The notes below the pieces were generated by a model. That model had not been told where the DNA came from, ran no database searches, and saw only the letters and a program-made list of their open reading frames with translations. DNA of 64,000 nt from Cherax quadricarinatus (lineage: Eukaryota > Arthropoda > Malacostraca > Decapoda > Parastacidae). Shown one piece after another: positions 21,445-31,648 of the stretch. The stretch spans positions 181,647 through 245,646 of the forward strand of contig NW_027195261.1 in the NCBI RefSeq assembly GCF_038502225.1, in the 5' to 3' direction. A program made the position numbers and the translations under genes. The first letter of the stretch is position 1. Each line of letters starts with the position of its first letter.

Positions 21445-24400
21445 TATAATAAAAATGATCCCAAATGGATGAACAATAGATTAAAACATCTCATTGGTCA
21501 AAAGAGAGGCATATATAGGTATATAAAAGAGGGGAGGGGCAGTTAAGAAATCATTATATTCAATTAAAGAGAAATAAAAAAAAAAGGAATAAGAAAAGCA
21601 GAAATGGATTATGAGACTTAGGTCACAAGGGATTTTAAGACTAACCCAATAGGGTTCTTTCAGGTATACAGAAGTAAGATTAGGGACAAGATAGGGTCAC
21701 TTAAGAGTAACTAAGGTCATATACAGTGATAAGTATATGTGTGAAATTTTCAATTCTTACTTCCTTTCAGTTTTTACTTTGGAAGATACTAGTGAAATTC
21801 CAGAAATAATAGATTATGTAAAATAAGACAATAGTAAACTCTGCACGATTGCAGTAACTAGTGATATGGTTCTCAGACAAATAGAGAAATTAAAACCTAA
21901 CAATTCCCCAGGCCCTGATGAACTGTTTGTAAGGGTTTTAAAGTAATGTAAAGAGGAACTTATCATACCTTTGGCTAATCATTTTAAACATATCACTACA
22001 GACTGGCATAGTGCCTGATAAGTGGAAAATGGCAAATGTAATACCTATTTTCAAGGCAGGTGACAGGTCCTTAACTTCGAACTAAAGACCAATAAGCCTT
22101 ACCTCCATAGTGGGAAAATTTATGGAATCAATAATTGTCGAAGCAATTCGTAGCCATCTCGAAAGGCATAAATTGATTAATGAATCTCAACACGGTTTTA
22201 CAAAAGGGTGTTCATGTTTTACGAATTTACTAACTTTCTTCAGTAAGGTATTTGAGGAGGTAGATCATGGTATTGAATATGATATTGTGTATATGGACTT
22301 CAGTAAGGCTTTCGATAGAGTTCCACATCATAGGTTATTGAGGAATAATAGAAATTTTTTCCTGGGTTGAGGCATGGTTGACAAATAGGCAGCAGAGAGT
22401 TTGCACAATTGGGGAGAAATCAGAATGGGGGCACGTCACAAGTGGTGTTCCACAAAGGTCAGTGTTGGGGCCCCTTGTTTTTCACAATCTACATAAATGA
22501 CATAGTTAAGGGAATAAATAGCGACATAAGCAAATTTGCTGATGGCACCAAAGTAGTCCATCCGATTCATTTTAATGAGCACTCCAGGATGATTTGAATA
22601 GACTGATGCAATGGTTGGAGAAGTGGCAGATGCAGTTTAATATAGACAAATGCGAAGTTTTAAATGTTCAACTGAAAAATAACCATGCCACATATACATT
22701 AAATAATGTAGATCTTAATGAAAAGGATTTAGGAGTTCTGGTTAGTAGTAATCTAAAACCAAGGTAACAGTGCATTAGTGTTCACAATAAAGCTAACAGA
22801 ATCCTTGGCTTCATAGCAAGAAGTATAAATAATTGAAGTCCTCAGGTTGTTCTTCATCTCTGTATGTATCTTTGATTAGGCCTCATTTAGATTATGCTGC
22901 ACAGTTTTGGTCACCGTATTACAGAATGGATATAAATGCACTGGAAAACCTACAAAGGAGGATGACAAAGTTGATCCCATGTATCAGAAATCTTCCCTAT
23001 GAGGATAGACTGAGGGCCCTGAATCTGCACTTTCTCGAAAGGCATAGAATTAGAGGGGATATGGTAGAGGTGTATAAATGAAAAATAGGAATTAATGATG
23101 GGGATGTAAATAACGTGCTAAAAATATCTAACATAGACAGGACTCACAACAATGGCTTTAAATTGGAAAAATTCAGATTCAGGAAGGATATAGGAAAGCA
23201 CTGGTTTGGTTATCGAGTTGTGGATGAGTGGAACAATCTCCCGAGTACTCTCATAGACGCTAAGACATTGTGTAGTTTTGAAAATAGGTTGGATAAATAC
23301 ATGAGTGGGTGTGGGTTAGTGTGAGTTGGACCTGACTAGCTTGTGCTACTAGGTCAGATGCAATGCTCCTCCCTTAAGTGATGTGTCTGACCTCACTAGG
23401 TCAAGGCATTGGCTTAAGCCGGTGGGAGAATTGGAGCTGCCTCGCATAGGGCAGTAGGCCTGTTGCAGTGTTCCTTCTTTCTTATGTCCTTATAAAAGGA
23501 GCAAAGGCAAGGCACTAATTATTTGTTTATTTATTTGAACATGATACATTGAAGTACAGTGGTTAAGTGTAACATGCCAAAGCCCCTTGTATGCAGAGCA
23601 TTATGAGCAGGCTTAAAATTAAGATTATCTAAGCAATGATATATTCACTGGTAAACATTATTGTAAACAGATAACAATTAAGCACAAATGAGTATTTCAA
23701 AGACAGGTCATATAGTCATTTACTGTGTTGCTGTACATTCAGTAAAAAGGAGTATTCTGTTAGGTAATGTAATTAAAAATAACAAAGTTTGATTGGGTCA
23801 CAGGTCAAACATTTATGAGACACAGTTATTCAGTATTTATTTAGTTGTGGGTGAGTAAGTGATTTTTAAGTAGAAACTTGAATTTATAAACAGACAGTGT
23901 TTCTTTTATATTCACAGGTAATGAATTCCAGATTTTTGGGCCTCTTATGTGCATTGAGTTTTTGCATAGTGTGAGATGGACACGAGGAACATCAAAGAGT
24001 GATCTGTGCCTTGTGTTATGGTCATGTGTTCTGTTGAGGTTGGTAAGGAGACGTTTGAGGGGAGGGTTTATATATGAGTTAAGTGGTCTATATTTGTAGT
24101 AGGTACAATAATAAGTATGGATGTTTTGTATGGTGAGTAGGTTTAGAGTTTTGAATATTGGTGGAGTGTGCTGCCTGTAGTTGGGAATTTATCATCATTC
24201 TGACTGCAGCCTTTTGTTGGGTAATTAACGGTCTGAGATAGTTTATTGTTGTTGAGCCCCTTGCACAAATTCCATAGGTGAAATAGGGGTAAATAAGTGA
24301 GTGATATAGGGCCAGGAGGGCTGACTGTGGAACATAGTACCGTATCTTTGATAGTATGCCTACGGTCTTGGAAATTTTCTTGGAAATTTGTTGTATATGT

Positions 24401-24788
24401 GCTTGAAATTTGTCTATTATCAAGGTGGATTCCTAAGAATTTTCCCTCTGTGAGCTTTGTGATAGGTAATCCGTTTATCATTATGGTAAGAGGGGCATCT
24501 GTAGCTCTGTTACCAAACTGAATGAAGTAAGTTTTGTCAATGTTGAGAGTAAGTTTGTTAGTCCTCATCCAGGTAGATATTTTCTGTAATTCGGTATTCA
24601 TAGTATTGGCTAGCATGACTGGGCTCGGGTGAGAGAAGACGTATGTAGTGTCATCTGCAAATAGTGTGGGTTTGAGTAGTTGCGATGCATTTGGTAGTTC
24701 ATTTATGTATATGAGAAAGAGAAGAGGGCCAAGGACACTTCCCTGTGGGACAACTGTAATTGGCTGTGCGGAAGAGTTTGCTCCATTT

Positions 24789-26752
24789 ATTTTTATTAAC
24801 ACACTGGCCTATTCCCACCAAGGCAGGGTGGCCAGAAGAAGAAAAACTTTCACCATCATTCACTCCATCACTGTCTTGCCAGAAGGGTGCTTTACACTAC
24901 AGTTTTTAAACTGCAACATTAACACCCCTCATTCAGAGTGCAGGCACTGTACTTCCCATCTCCATGACTCAAGTCCGGCCTGCCGGTTTCCCTGAACCCC
25001 TTCATAAATGTTACTTTGCTCATACTCCAACAGCACGTCAAGTATTAAAAACCATTTGTCTCCATTCACTCCTATCAAACACGCTCACACATGCCTGCTG
25101 GAAGTCCAAGCCCCTCGCACACAAAACCTCCTTTACCCCCTCCCTCCAACCTTTCCTAGGCCGACCCCTACCCCGCCTTCCTTCCACTACAGACTGATAC
25201 ACTCTTGAAGTTATTCTGTTTCGCTCCATTCTCTCCACATGTCTGAACCACCTCAACAACCCTTCCTCAGCCCTCTGGACAACAGTTTTGGTAATCCCGC
25301 ACCTCCTCCTAACTTCCAAACTACGAATTCTCTGCATTATATTCACACCACACATTGCTCTCGGACATGACATCTCCACTGCCTCCAGCCTTCTCCTCGC
25401 AGCAACATTCATCACCCATGCTTCACACCCATATAAGAGCGTTGGTAAAACTATACTCTCATACATTCCCCTCTTTGCCTCCAAGGACAAAGTTCTTTGT
25501 CTCCACAGACTCCTAAGTGCACCACTCACCCTTTTCCCTTCATCAATTCTATGACTCGCCTCATCTTTCATAGACCCATCCGCTGACACGTCCACTCCCA
25601 AATATCTGAATACATTCACCTCCTCCATACTCTCTCCCTCCAATCTGATATCCAATCTTTCATCACCTAATCTTTTTGTTATCCTCATAACCTTACTCTT
25701 TCCTGTATTCACTTTCAATTTTCTTCTTTTGCACACCCTACCAAATTCATCCACCAATCTCTGCAACTTCTCTTCAGAATCTCCCAAGAGCACAGTGTCA
25801 TCAGCAAAGAGCAACTGTGACAACTCCCACTTTATGTGTGATTCTTTATCTTTTAACTCCACGCCTCTTGCCAAGACCCTCGCATTTACTTCTCTTGCAA
25901 CCCCATCTATAAATATATTAAACAACCACGGTGACATCACACATCCTTGTCTAAGGCCTACTTTTACTGGGAAATAATTTCCCTCTTTCCTACATACTCT
26001 AACTTGAGCCTCACTATCCTCGTAAAAACTCTTCACTGCTTTCAGTAACCTACCTCCTACACCATACACCTGCAACATCTGCCACATTGCCCCCCTATCC
26101 ACCCTGTCATACGCCTTTTCCAAATCCATAAATGCCACAAAGACCTCTTTAGCCTTATCTAAATACTGTTCACTTATATGTTTCACTGTAAACACCTGGT
26201 TCACACACCCCCTACCTTTCCTAAAGCCTCCTTGTTCATCTGCTATCCTATTCTCCGTCTTACTCTTAATTCTTTCAATAATAACTCTACCATACACTTT
26301 ACCAGGTATACTCAACAGACTTATCCCCCTATAATTTTTGCACTCTCTTTTATCCCCTTTGCCTTTATACAAAGGAACTATGCATGCTCTCTGCCAATCC
26401 CTAGGTACCTTACCCTCTTCCATACATTTATTAAATAATTGCACCAACCACTCCAAAACTATATCCTCACCTGCTTTTAACATTTCTGTCTTTATCCCAT
26501 CAATCCCGGCTGCCTTACCCCCTTTCATTTTACCTACTGCCTCACGAACTTCCCCCACACTCACAACTGGCTCTTCCTCACTCCTACAAGATGTTGTTCC
26601 TCCTTGCCCTATACACGAAATCACAGCTTCCCTATCTTCATCAACATTTAACAATTCCTCAAAATATTCCCTCCATCTTCCCAATACCTCTAACTCTCCA
26701 TTTAATAACTCTCCTCTCCTATTTTTGACTGACAAATCCATTTGTTCTCTAG
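24789..26752 (-). mobile_element. NL-B2: RTE-like element lacking the endonuclease, 9-bp target duplication
   Basis: 1964 bp flanked by GCTCCATTT (24780-24788 and 26753-26761). The 3' end, at the left, has the tail ATAAAAAT after CCCTGCCTTGGTGGGAATAGG. The 5' end starts at CCTAGAGAACAAATGG, inside what should be the EN-RT linker. The same 5' start point is found in NL-B3 at 50007, though the flanks differ. Confidence 0.88.
25038..26752 (-). CDS. NL-B2 reverse transcriptase, open for about 570 codons
   Basis: The frame is open from the element's 5' edge (and a little way into the flank, ATG 26771) to the stop at 25038-25040. The first internal ATG reads MDLSVKNRRGELLNGE. Blocks in order: GRWREYFEELLNVDED, GKMKGGKAAGIDGIKTEML, CIVPLYKGKGDKRECKNYRG, GFRKGRGCVNQVF, MDLEKAYDRVDRG, VGLRQGCVMSPWLFNIFIDG, QLLFADDTVLLGDS (catalytic aspartates intact), YLGVDVSADGSM, LLYGCEAWVMN, GHVERM-like, GRGRPRKGW. 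No endonuclease is encoded, so it could only be supplied by another element. RTE-like is my best family call. Confidence 0.88.
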
Positions 26753-27959
26753 GCTCCATTTGTGTACACATATTGGCTTCTGTTGCTGAGGTATGACTTT
26801 AGGTAGTTGAGGGAGTGCCCTCTTATACCATAGTGCGACAATTTTATGTGGAGCAAATCATTGTCAACTGTATCAAAAGCTTTACGTAAATCAATGAACA
26901 TCCCCAGTGGGACTTCTTTTTTCTCTAGTGCAGTGTACATTTGTTCAAGCATGTGTATAATAGCATGATTCGTATTTTTATTAGGCCTGAACCCAAACTG
27001 ACAGGGGTTGAGTATATTGTGGGAGATGAGGTAGGAATAGATTTGCTTATGAATTAATTTTTCAAAGATTTTAGAGAGAGGGTGTAAGTTGGATATTGGC
27101 CTATAGTTATTCAAGTCTGTTTTGTCTCCTCCTTTATGGATCGGGGTGACCCTCGCTATTTTGAGAACTGCAGGGTAGGTAGAGGATTCGATGGATTTGT
27201 TAAAGAGTGTTGAAATGATTGGTGACAGTACTTGCGATGCTTTTTTGTATATAAAGGGTGGTAAGGTATTTAAATCTCCTGTCTTGTTTTTTAGTGAGTT
27301 GATAATAAGGGAGACTTCTGCTGGGTTAATTGGAGCTAGGAACAGTGTGTTTGGGTAGTTGCCAGTGAGGTAGTCATTGGGTGGGGTATTTGAGCTTGGG
27401 ATTTTATTGGCAAGGTTTTTTCCTATAGTGGAGAAGAAATCATTGAGTCTGTTTGCTGTTTCAGTTGGTGGGAGTTGGGGTTCATCTGGTTTTGTTAGTT
27501 GAATTGCGCTATTTTGTGATATCTTCTTTGTTCCTAGAATTTCTGATAGGGTTTTCCAGGTCTTTTTTATATCACCTTTTAAGTTGGATAATCTGTTCTC
27601 ATAATACAATTTTTTAGCCCTTCTTATCAGGCTGGTTAGGATTGACAAGTAACGTTTTGTTTGGTCTCTGGTTATGTGACCCATTCTGTGCTGTTTTTCA
27701 TATTGGTGCTTTGTATTTATCGATTTGAGGATGCTGGGTGTTAGCCAGGGACTTTTCAGTCTCTTAGCTCTCATCTGTTTAGTTTTTTTAGGGCATTGCT
27801 TGTTATAGAGGTATCGGGTCTTTTTTAGAAAATTGTTAATACATTCATCAATATCTGTATAGATTTCTGTATAGATTTCTTGTTTGTCACTGCTGCTGTT
27901 AAGTTATTAATGGCTGCCTCATTGTGAAGTCTGAAAGTGACTTCAGTAGTGTCTTGGGG

Positions 27960-28732
27960 TAATTTGCCTAGATTAGTTTTGAGGAAGGTAGGGTAGTGGT
28001 CTGTGTATTATCTGTGATTATGCCTGATTTTAAAGGGGATATGGTGTTGGTCCAGATGTGGTCTAGTAGGGAAACACTAGTCTCTGTAATTCTTGTAGGT
28101 TTTGTTACTGTTGGTAGCAACAAGCAGATACTCATAGTGTTTGTGAATTCAGTAACATGTGGGTCCTGGTCTTGCAGTCTTGAAGTCACCCGAGATTAGT
28201 AAGTGATCTTTATTCATGCGTGCATCAGTTACCATACTCCTAGGTTTTCACTAAAACGGCTAATGTGTGACTGTGGTACTCTGTAGATATTTATCACTGT
28301 GAGAGGTTTATGTAGGATTTTGGATTTGAATTTAGCTATTATATATTCCCCATGTTCATCCCTTGTGCAAGTATTAGTGATACATTCTAGTTGGTCTGAG
28401 TAGTATACAGCTGTGCTACCCCCTTGTTGATCTGGCCTACAGTTGTGTATGGCTGTGTAACCAGGAATGGCATAGACATCTGTAGTATCAGGCTTTAGCC
28501 AGGTTTCGGTGAGAGTAATGATGGACATACTGGCATGCAGGGAATTTAGTAATGCTATGAGGTCATTGTAATGTTTACTTAAAGATCTGATATTGTAGTT
28601 AAAGACTGTTATGTTGTTGTTGGCTCTGAGAAGTGCCTTTGATTGTTCTGCTGTGTAGTAATTACAGTTACTGTTTGATTCATTTAAGTCATTCAGTAAG
28701 AGGTTGGTATCAGGATCAATGCTTTTAATCAT
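27960..28732 (-). pseudogene. NL-E1 endonuclease domain, broken
   Basis: Starts MIKSIDPDTNLLLND at 28732. Endonuclease blocks: VFNYNIRSLSKHYNDL (the catalytic Asn), TLTETWLKPD (Glu), GYTAIHNCRPDQQGGSTAVYYS and TVINIYRVPQ. It breaks at about 28230, then THLTKPTRITETSVSLLDHIWTN-like wording appears at 28000-28160. The section with GDFN is missing or out of frame. No ORF1 is evident upstream. Confidence 0.8.
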
Positions 28733-28844
28733 AAGATATATAGTGAATCTATAGTTAGCGTTAAGAATAAGACAAAGTAAATATTCTAAAGCTAAAAAAT
28801 AGCACCTGAATTATTTTAACAAATGTAAAAATGTGAGCTAAGGT

Positions 28845-29080
28845 TGTTTTTTAATGCTAAAATAAAGGAGACAATATAAAAGGGACTAAAATAATGTGGT
28901 GAGCAAATAGTGATGGTCAAATAAAGGAGCTTTGGAATATAATTGTAGGTAGTTCATTAAAGGTAGTTCTTTAAAGTTAAAATAAAGGAGGCAATATAAA
29001 GGGGACTAATATAAGTTGTGGAGAACAAATAAAGTGATAATAAAATAAATGAGCTTGGGAATATAATGTGACAGAGTGTC
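28845..29080 (-). repeat. NL-E1 5'-UTR tandem repeat, two units of 120 bp
   Basis: AATAAAGGAG[AG]CAATATAAA occurs at 28861 and 28981, exactly 120 bases apart, and the surrounding sequence (GGGACTAA..., AATAAA[GT]GAGCTT[TG]GGAATATAAT) repeats with it. The array lies upstream of the endonuclease start, in the 5' UTR on the minus strand. Confidence 0.75.
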
Positions 29081-30063
29081 AGCGTGCTTCGTTGTGCTCC
29101 GGGTTTTCTCGTGTTTTCACGGTCGCTCTTACGTGCTAGAACTTTAATTTGTGTCATCAATCCTATACGATACATCCCTCTAGCGCCTGGAACCAATCTT
29201 GGGCGGAAAACATTATATACTGAGTCAAAAAGGGAGAATTAGTGTGCACTACCTAGCAGAGTTTACTGCCAGAGGGGAATCATAGGCCTGTGTCCCGTGT
29301 GGAAAATATAATAATAATTGAACTTTTCGTGTCAGAGGAAAGAAAGTCTCCCTGATAACATTGAGTATACATAGTGTATAGTGTATACTACAGTGGCTCC
29401 CTAGTATATTTATGATAAAGGCTAAAGTGTCATTTGAAAACAGGTGAATTTGTAAATGAAGTGATAAGCCTATAGAGGCAGGTGCCAGAAGTCGCCAGAA
29501 ACTTACCACAGGTCAGCTGTTTTAATAATCTTCCTGGCCTGCTAGTGTACTCGCATATAATCTAGTGATACCAGTGAATAGCAGAATACAGTGTTGTAGT
29601 AGCAACTAACCAGTATTATAATGGTACTTAGTGGAGTGGAGTGACTTTCATTAGTTTCTTTTTTCTTGAAATACCAGACATATACTGTGAATTTCATATA
29701 ACCTGTAGTTACCAGCGGTCGCAATATACACAACGAGAAGCAAATATTACTACAGAAAAAGCGTCCTTCCTCCAAAATTTCCACCAGTCAACTATAGTGA
29801 TAATATAGCATTTATTGAGGTGGAGACAAAAAAAAAAATAGAAAAGCTAGATACAGCGATTGATAAACAAGGGTTGAGGTCGACCGTTCGTCACTGTAGG
29901 AGCTGCCAGCAGTCACCGGTTTCTTCAACACGCAAGTTATACTTTTGTATCAATCAAATCACATATTACTCGGGTAGATAATTTCCAGTAGATCCTTCAT
30001 GTGTTAGCTCAAATCACCGACCAGTATGTTTTAAATAAGCGACCCACTGATCAGATCAGAATA

Positions 30064-30199
30064 ACTGGTCCGAACCCTTGACTTTTCCGTACCCTTGACT
30101 GGTCCGAACCCTTGACTGGTCCGAACCCTTGACTGGTCCGAACCCTTGACTGGTCCGAACCCTTGACTGGTCCGAACCCTTGACTGGTCCGAACCCTTG
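30064..30199 (+). repeat. NL-C1 5'-UTR array, eight 17-bp units
   Basis: Unit ACTGGTCCGAACCCTTG repeated head to tail eight times; the second unit is a variant (ACTTTTCCGTACCCTTG). NL-C2 has about three units at the same place (48712-48762). The array is in the 5' UTR, about 240 bp before the ORF1 start, where internal promoters of LINEs usually lie. Confidence 0.93.
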
Positions 30200-30437
30200 A
30201 CTGGTCTCAAACGGTTTCGTTGGACAATAAAGCAGACTGTAAACGGATGGGGTTGTAGGCGCCCTTATAAACACAAACATTAAATATATATCAGGAACGT
30301 GCACGGTAAGCTGTCCAATATACAAAAACAGTTAGAAACAGAAATACAAATAGCTAGAGCTTCATTTAAGGAGGTTATTAATAGAATATTCAAGAGGTTG
30401 CTAGTAGAATTGCAGTAAATCAACCATTCAAATCATT

Positions 30438-31646
30438 ATGAAGCTGTGTGTAGTCTGTGGTCAGTCAAACAAACGGGCTTCCACATGGATAAATTGTCAT
30501 TTTTGTGGAAATTGGTGTCACGCCCCTTGTGCAGATATCCAAGAACTAGCTACAAGCAGTATTAAAACAGGGAAATGTTTTTGGGTATGCCCAAATGAGA
30601 TAAATCTGTGGACTAAAATCACAAGGGTATTAAAAGAGGACAACATCAAAGCTGCTTTCATAGAAAACCTGGAAGCTTTCTACAACAGATGGGAACATAA
30701 AAAGTCTGGGCTGAATGGTACTGCCCTTGATACTGGCCATGTAGTCAGAAACTGTAAGGCTGGAGATGAAGTCCTGGTAGTCAGTAAATGTGGGGCTGAT
30801 AGTGCTGTCCTGGGAGACAGTAATGGTGAAGCTGGAGACAGTAATGGTGAAGCTGGAGGTGCTGTCCTGGGAGACAGTAATGGTGAAGCTGGAGATGCTG
30901 TCCTGGGAGACAGTAATGGTGAAGCTGGAGATTTTGTCCAGGTAGTCGGGAATTATACGCAGGAAGGAATACATATAAATGACCTCATAGGGGACAGGAG
31001 CCATAGTAGGGAAACAAGTGTAGTCAAAGATAAGATAAAACCAATATTGCAAACTAGAAATACCGCAGGAAATAGCAAACAAGAGGACTCCACTAGCAAT
31101 AGTGAGGATATATTACCAAAAACAACTGGTGGGAGCTCCATTGTTGGTGCTAGGGAGGATAGAAGTAAGACAGGGAAACATGCACCAACAGGGAATACAG
31201 TCACAGAAACCCAAGGCAAACGGAAACCAAGCCTGTGTACATACTATGCACTTGGTATCTGCTGGCATGGGAAATCTGGAAAAACAGATGGGACGTGCAA
31301 CTATGACCACCCTAGAAAATGCCATGCCCATATGACAACAGGAAAATGCAAACTCCCTTCCTGTAAGCTTTTTCACCCTGAACTGTGTACCTCTTCAGTA
31401 CAGGAAAGACTGTGCTATAACTTAAATTGCCAGGCATACCATCTAAAGGGGACAAAAAGATACAAAACATCCAGGCCATGGGAAAACCTGGGTAGCCACA
31501 GCCACTCAAGAGGGAGAGGTTTTTTAGTGCCAGGAAGGAAAAAAAACTGGCAGGAAATGGCAGAAATCGTACACCAAATCCAGTCATTCCTGGAGTGGAA
31601 CCACAGTCGATGGCCTCCACTCCAAACCAACAGATACAGATACTAA
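30438..31646 (+). CDS. NL-C1 ORF1: PHD-finger and CCCH-zinc-finger protein, intact
   Basis: 402 residues from ATG 30438 (MKLCVVCGQ) to TAA 31644-31646. Residues 4-55 form a PHD-type finger (CVVC, CHFCGNWCHAPC, CFWVCP). Residues about 118-162 are a repeat of GDSNGEAG units that differs in length between copies. Residues about 265-335 carry cysteine/histidine clusters of CCCH type (CTYYALGICWHG, CNYDHPRKCHAHMTTGKCK, CKLFHPELC, CYNLNCQAYH). A basic C-terminal stretch follows. ORF1 proteins bind LINE RNA in the RNP; the CCCH part is the likely RNA-binding region here, and the PHD finger could touch chromatin (inference). The stop overlaps the ORF2 start as TAATG. Confidence 0.88.
   Translation: MKLCVVCGQSNKRASTWINCHFCGNWCHAPCADIQELATSSIKTGKCFWVCPNEINLWTKITRVLKEDNIKAAFIENLEAFYNRWEHKKSGLNGTALDTGHVVRNCKAGDEVLVVSKCGADSAVLGDSNGEAGDSNGEAGGAVLGDSNGEAGDAVLGDSNGEAGDFVQVVGNYTQEGIHINDLIGDRSHSRETSVVKDKIKPILQTRNTAGNSKQEDSTSNSEDILPKTTGGSSIVGAREDRSKTGKHAPTGNTVTETQGKRKPSLCTYYALGICWHGKSGKTDGTCNYDHPRKCHAHMTTGKCKLPSCKLFHPELCTSSVQERLCYNLNCQAYHLKGTKRYKTSRPWENLGSHSHSRGRGFLVPGRKKNWQEMAEIVHQIQSFLEWNHSRWPPLQTNRYRY
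30797..30942 (+). repeat. NL-C1 ORF1 coding repeat (36-bp units plus a 21-bp partial)
   Basis: The unit codes for AVLGDSNGEAGD. NL-C1 has three full units plus one extra seven-codon partial unit. NL-C2 (about 48002-48117, minus) has three without the partial. The length difference is 21 bp, so the frame is kept in both copies. Confidence 0.85.
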
Positions 31647-31648
31647 TG
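31644..31648 (+). promoter_or_regulatory. TAATG stop-start overlap of ORF1 and ORF2
   Basis: The ORF1 stop TAA (31644-31646) overlaps an ATG (31646-31648) in the ORF2 frame (MPEKKSPPSTNN, leading into the endonuclease). NL-C2 has the same TAATG (47290-47294, minus). Such an overlap is known to drive termination-reinitiation in some non-LTR elements (SART1 type). An earlier ATG in the same ORF2 frame at 31595 lies inside ORF1 and is an alternative start. Confidence 0.65.

Larger units (their letters stand above)
18980..23324 (+). pseudogene. NL-A2 ORF2: endonuclease-reverse transcriptase, broken
   Basis: The endonuclease blocks (AITETSFNLEDRK, MYIRDNLNCVRQD, VLMGDFNFRQIDWNS, TEPTRGNNLLDLF) lie at 19520-20100. 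The RT blocks are weaker: VIPIFKAGDRSL, VGKFMESIIVEAIRSHLERHKLIN, DFSKAFDRVPHHRLL, then KFADGTKV with one catalytic aspartate replaced by glycine. The C-terminus at 22833-23324 is well kept (RPHLDYAAQFWSPYY, RRMTKLIPCIRNLPYEDRL, FRFRKDIGKHWFGYRVVDEW, KYMSGCGLV). Multiple stops (for example 21621, 21826, 21946) and frameshifts. Confidence 0.82.
18657..23490 (+). mobile_element. NL-A2: CR1/L2-like element, split by a SINE and Tig-5
   Basis: Starts in the esterase-like ORF1 end (IPFIDN... at 18667), then endonuclease 18980-20300, linker, RT 21480-23320 and the 3' end TTCCTTCTTTCTTATGT at about 23490. It is interrupted by the SINE at 19084-19547 and by Tig-5 at 20301-21444. Removing both makes it collinear with NL-A1. 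Both copies share the 3' block AGGCCTGTTGCAGTGTTCC. Confidence 0.85.
24088..27774 (-). pseudogene. NL-E1 reverse transcriptase, split by NL-B2
   Basis: RT upstream part 26753-27774 is open: SPWLTPSILKSI, AKKLYYENRLSN, TPIHKGGDKTDLNNYRPISNLH, NPCQFGFRPNKNTNHAI and MFIDLRKAFDTVDNDLL, ending SQYVYTNG at the insertion. Downstream, 24143-24788 carries VVPQGSVLGPLLFLIYINEL (one base short, the usual GVPQG being broken) and LFADDTTYVFSHP with both catalytic aspartates, then KLTLNIDKTYFIQF. The C-terminal part shifts frame near 24400. Confidence 0.85.
23496..29185 (-). mobile_element. NL-E1: jockey-like/CR1-group non-LTR element, split by NL-B2
   Basis: The 3' end is at the left: minus-strand tail (AAATAAATAAAT) near 23520-23545 after AAGCCTGCTCATAATGCTCTGCATACAAGGGG. 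Then the RT (24088-24788, 26753-27774), endonuclease (27960-28732) and a 5' UTR with a tandem repeat (28845-29080). NL-B2 is inserted at 24789-26752 with a 9-bp duplication. Related copies: NL-E3 (52656-54390), a tail-only fragment at 50997-51066, and the distinct sister NL-E2 (58955-63480). The 5' boundary is placed where NL-C1 starts. Confidence 0.85.

Noticed and set aside
30064..30199. Regularly spaced repeats that might look like a CRISPR array
   Set aside because: Units are 17 bp head to tail without spacers and lie in a LINE 5' UTR; the genome is eukaryotic.
30056..30325. 89-codon minus-strand frame with repeated GFGPVKGSDQ wording
   Set aside because: It is the translation of the 17-bp array and has no independent support.
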